From Chloroflexota bacterium (GTDB lineage: Bacteria; Chloroflexota; Dormibacteria; CF-121): a stretch of 5,892 nt of DNA. The position numbers were made by a program, and so were the translations under genes. The DNA lies in contig VBEQ01000069.1 of assembly GCA_005881235.1 (NCBI GenBank), positions 1-5,892 on the forward strand, in the 5' to 3' direction. Positions within the stretch are counted from its first letter, which is position 1, and each line of letters starts with the position of its first letter. Positions 5,309 through 5,892 of this stretch are shown in pieces. The notes beneath the pieces were generated by a model, which worked only from the letters and a program-made list of their open reading frames with translations, was not told the DNA's origin and did no database searches.

Positions 5309-5892
5309 CTAGATCTCGAGGGCGCGCACGATGAAGTCGCGGGTACCGTCCCACGTCCAGCACGTCTGCAGCGTGAGGGTGGAGCTCGGGGTTGCGCCCA
5401 GGGGCCACATCTGGGTGTTGCTCACGATGGTCGTCGAGCTGACCCGATAGGTGTGGATGCGGCCGGAGGGATCACCGTACTGGACGATGTCGCCGGCACG
5501 GAGGCTCAGGATGGGCGTGAAGACTCCAGGGTTGTGCGCCATGACATAGATGTTGTTCACGCCGGCGCAACTCCAGCGCCAGGTACCCCACCGCGGAACC
5601 GCTGCGCGCCCCAGGCAGTCGCTGTACCAGCCGACGGATTGGCTGAGGCCGAGACGCGGGATCACGATGGTGTTGGCGCGGGCGACCGGTGCCTGAGGCG
5701 GCTTCGGAGCAGCGGGCGCGACCGCAGGGACGGCATTGGCGACCGGGGCCGCAACGACGGGCATCGCCGTGGCGGCCGCGGCAGCCAGCACCTGCAAGGC
5801 GGCCAGCGCCGCCTGCTCCTCTCTGCCATGTTGCACGAAGAGCCGATGGTCCCCCGCCTCGACGGCGGCACCCGGGGTGCGGTGGGCGGCTG
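5309..5892 (-). CDS. Sortase family transpeptidase, N-terminus possibly beyond window edge
   Basis: Sortases are membrane-anchored cysteine transpeptidases that attach surface proteins at sorting signals. Numbered from the only in-window start (GTG 5836, 175 aa), the catalytic set is His101 in V-M-A-H-N-P-G-V-F, Cys159 in T-L-Q-T-C-W, and Arg166 in T-R-D-F-I-V. The domain opens with I-V-I-P-R-L-G-L and is preceded by a hydrophobic Ala/Val/Leu segment (about 8-33, the membrane anchor) and an Ala/Pro linker to about residue 53. The frame stays open from 5836 to the edge with mostly G/C third positions, and GTG 5836 has no Shine-Dalgarno, so the true start may lie outside the window. Two extra Cys (74 and 90) flank an insertion with several Trp and could form an extracellular disulfide. 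I cannot assign the class (D, E or F-like). No LPXTG-type substrate gene is in the window. Confidence 0.82.
   Translation of the reverse strand, partial: AAHRTPGAAVEAGDHRLFVQHGREEQAALAALQVLAAAAATAMPVVAAPVANAVPAVAPAAPKPPQAPVARANTIVIPRLGLSQSVGWYSDCLGRAAVPRWGTWRWSCAGVNNIYVMAHNPGVFTPILSLRAGDIVQYGDPSGRIHTYRVSSTTIVSNTQMWPLGATPSSTLTLQTCWTWDGTRDFIVRALEI

Overview
This GC-rich window (about 65% G+C by eye, with G/C dominating third codon positions) looks like chromosomal DNA of a free-living, probably monoderm bacterium. A sortase, a CpaF-type ATPase and at least three genes with leaderless-type starts fit Chloroflexota, Candidatus Dormibacterota or Actinomycetota-like lineages. That placement is inference; no rRNA or other phylogenetic marker is present.

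Layout. Positions 1-1316 carry two minus-strand genes: a universal stress protein cut by the left edge, and a galactose mutarotase family aldose 1-epimerase. The mutarotase diverges from a plus-strand pair, a ~128-residue protein of unknown function and pyridoxamine 5'-phosphate oxidase (pdxH). The two divergent starts appear to share one A/T-rich -10 element. The start of pdxH is unresolved: its conserved N-terminus lies upstream of any ATG, GTG or TTG in frame. A hairpin terminator and a second GC-rich palindrome (resembling dispersed intergenic repeats) separate pdxH from a convergent minus-strand gene for a secreted protein with two DUF5666-like domains.

Positions 3004-3237 form the largest intergenic stretch. 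It ends in a perfect 9-bp dyad whose right arm includes the A of the start codon of a cpaF/tadA-type secretion ATPase gene. That gene overlaps by ATGA a 99-residue helical protein of unknown function. Thirty-three bases later, probably from its own leaderless promoter, comes a cupin resembling thiol dioxygenases. Its stop is 8 bp from the stop of a convergent sortase gene that runs off the right edge.

How they fit together. The window is mostly housekeeping and cell-envelope genes rather than a mobile or defence island; I see no IS element, CRISPR array, tRNA or integrase. The most unusual points are the pdxH start, the dyad on the cpaF start, the ATPase gene paired with a small unknown helical protein instead of TadB/TadC, and the repeated A/T hexamer 6-9 nt ahead of start codons.
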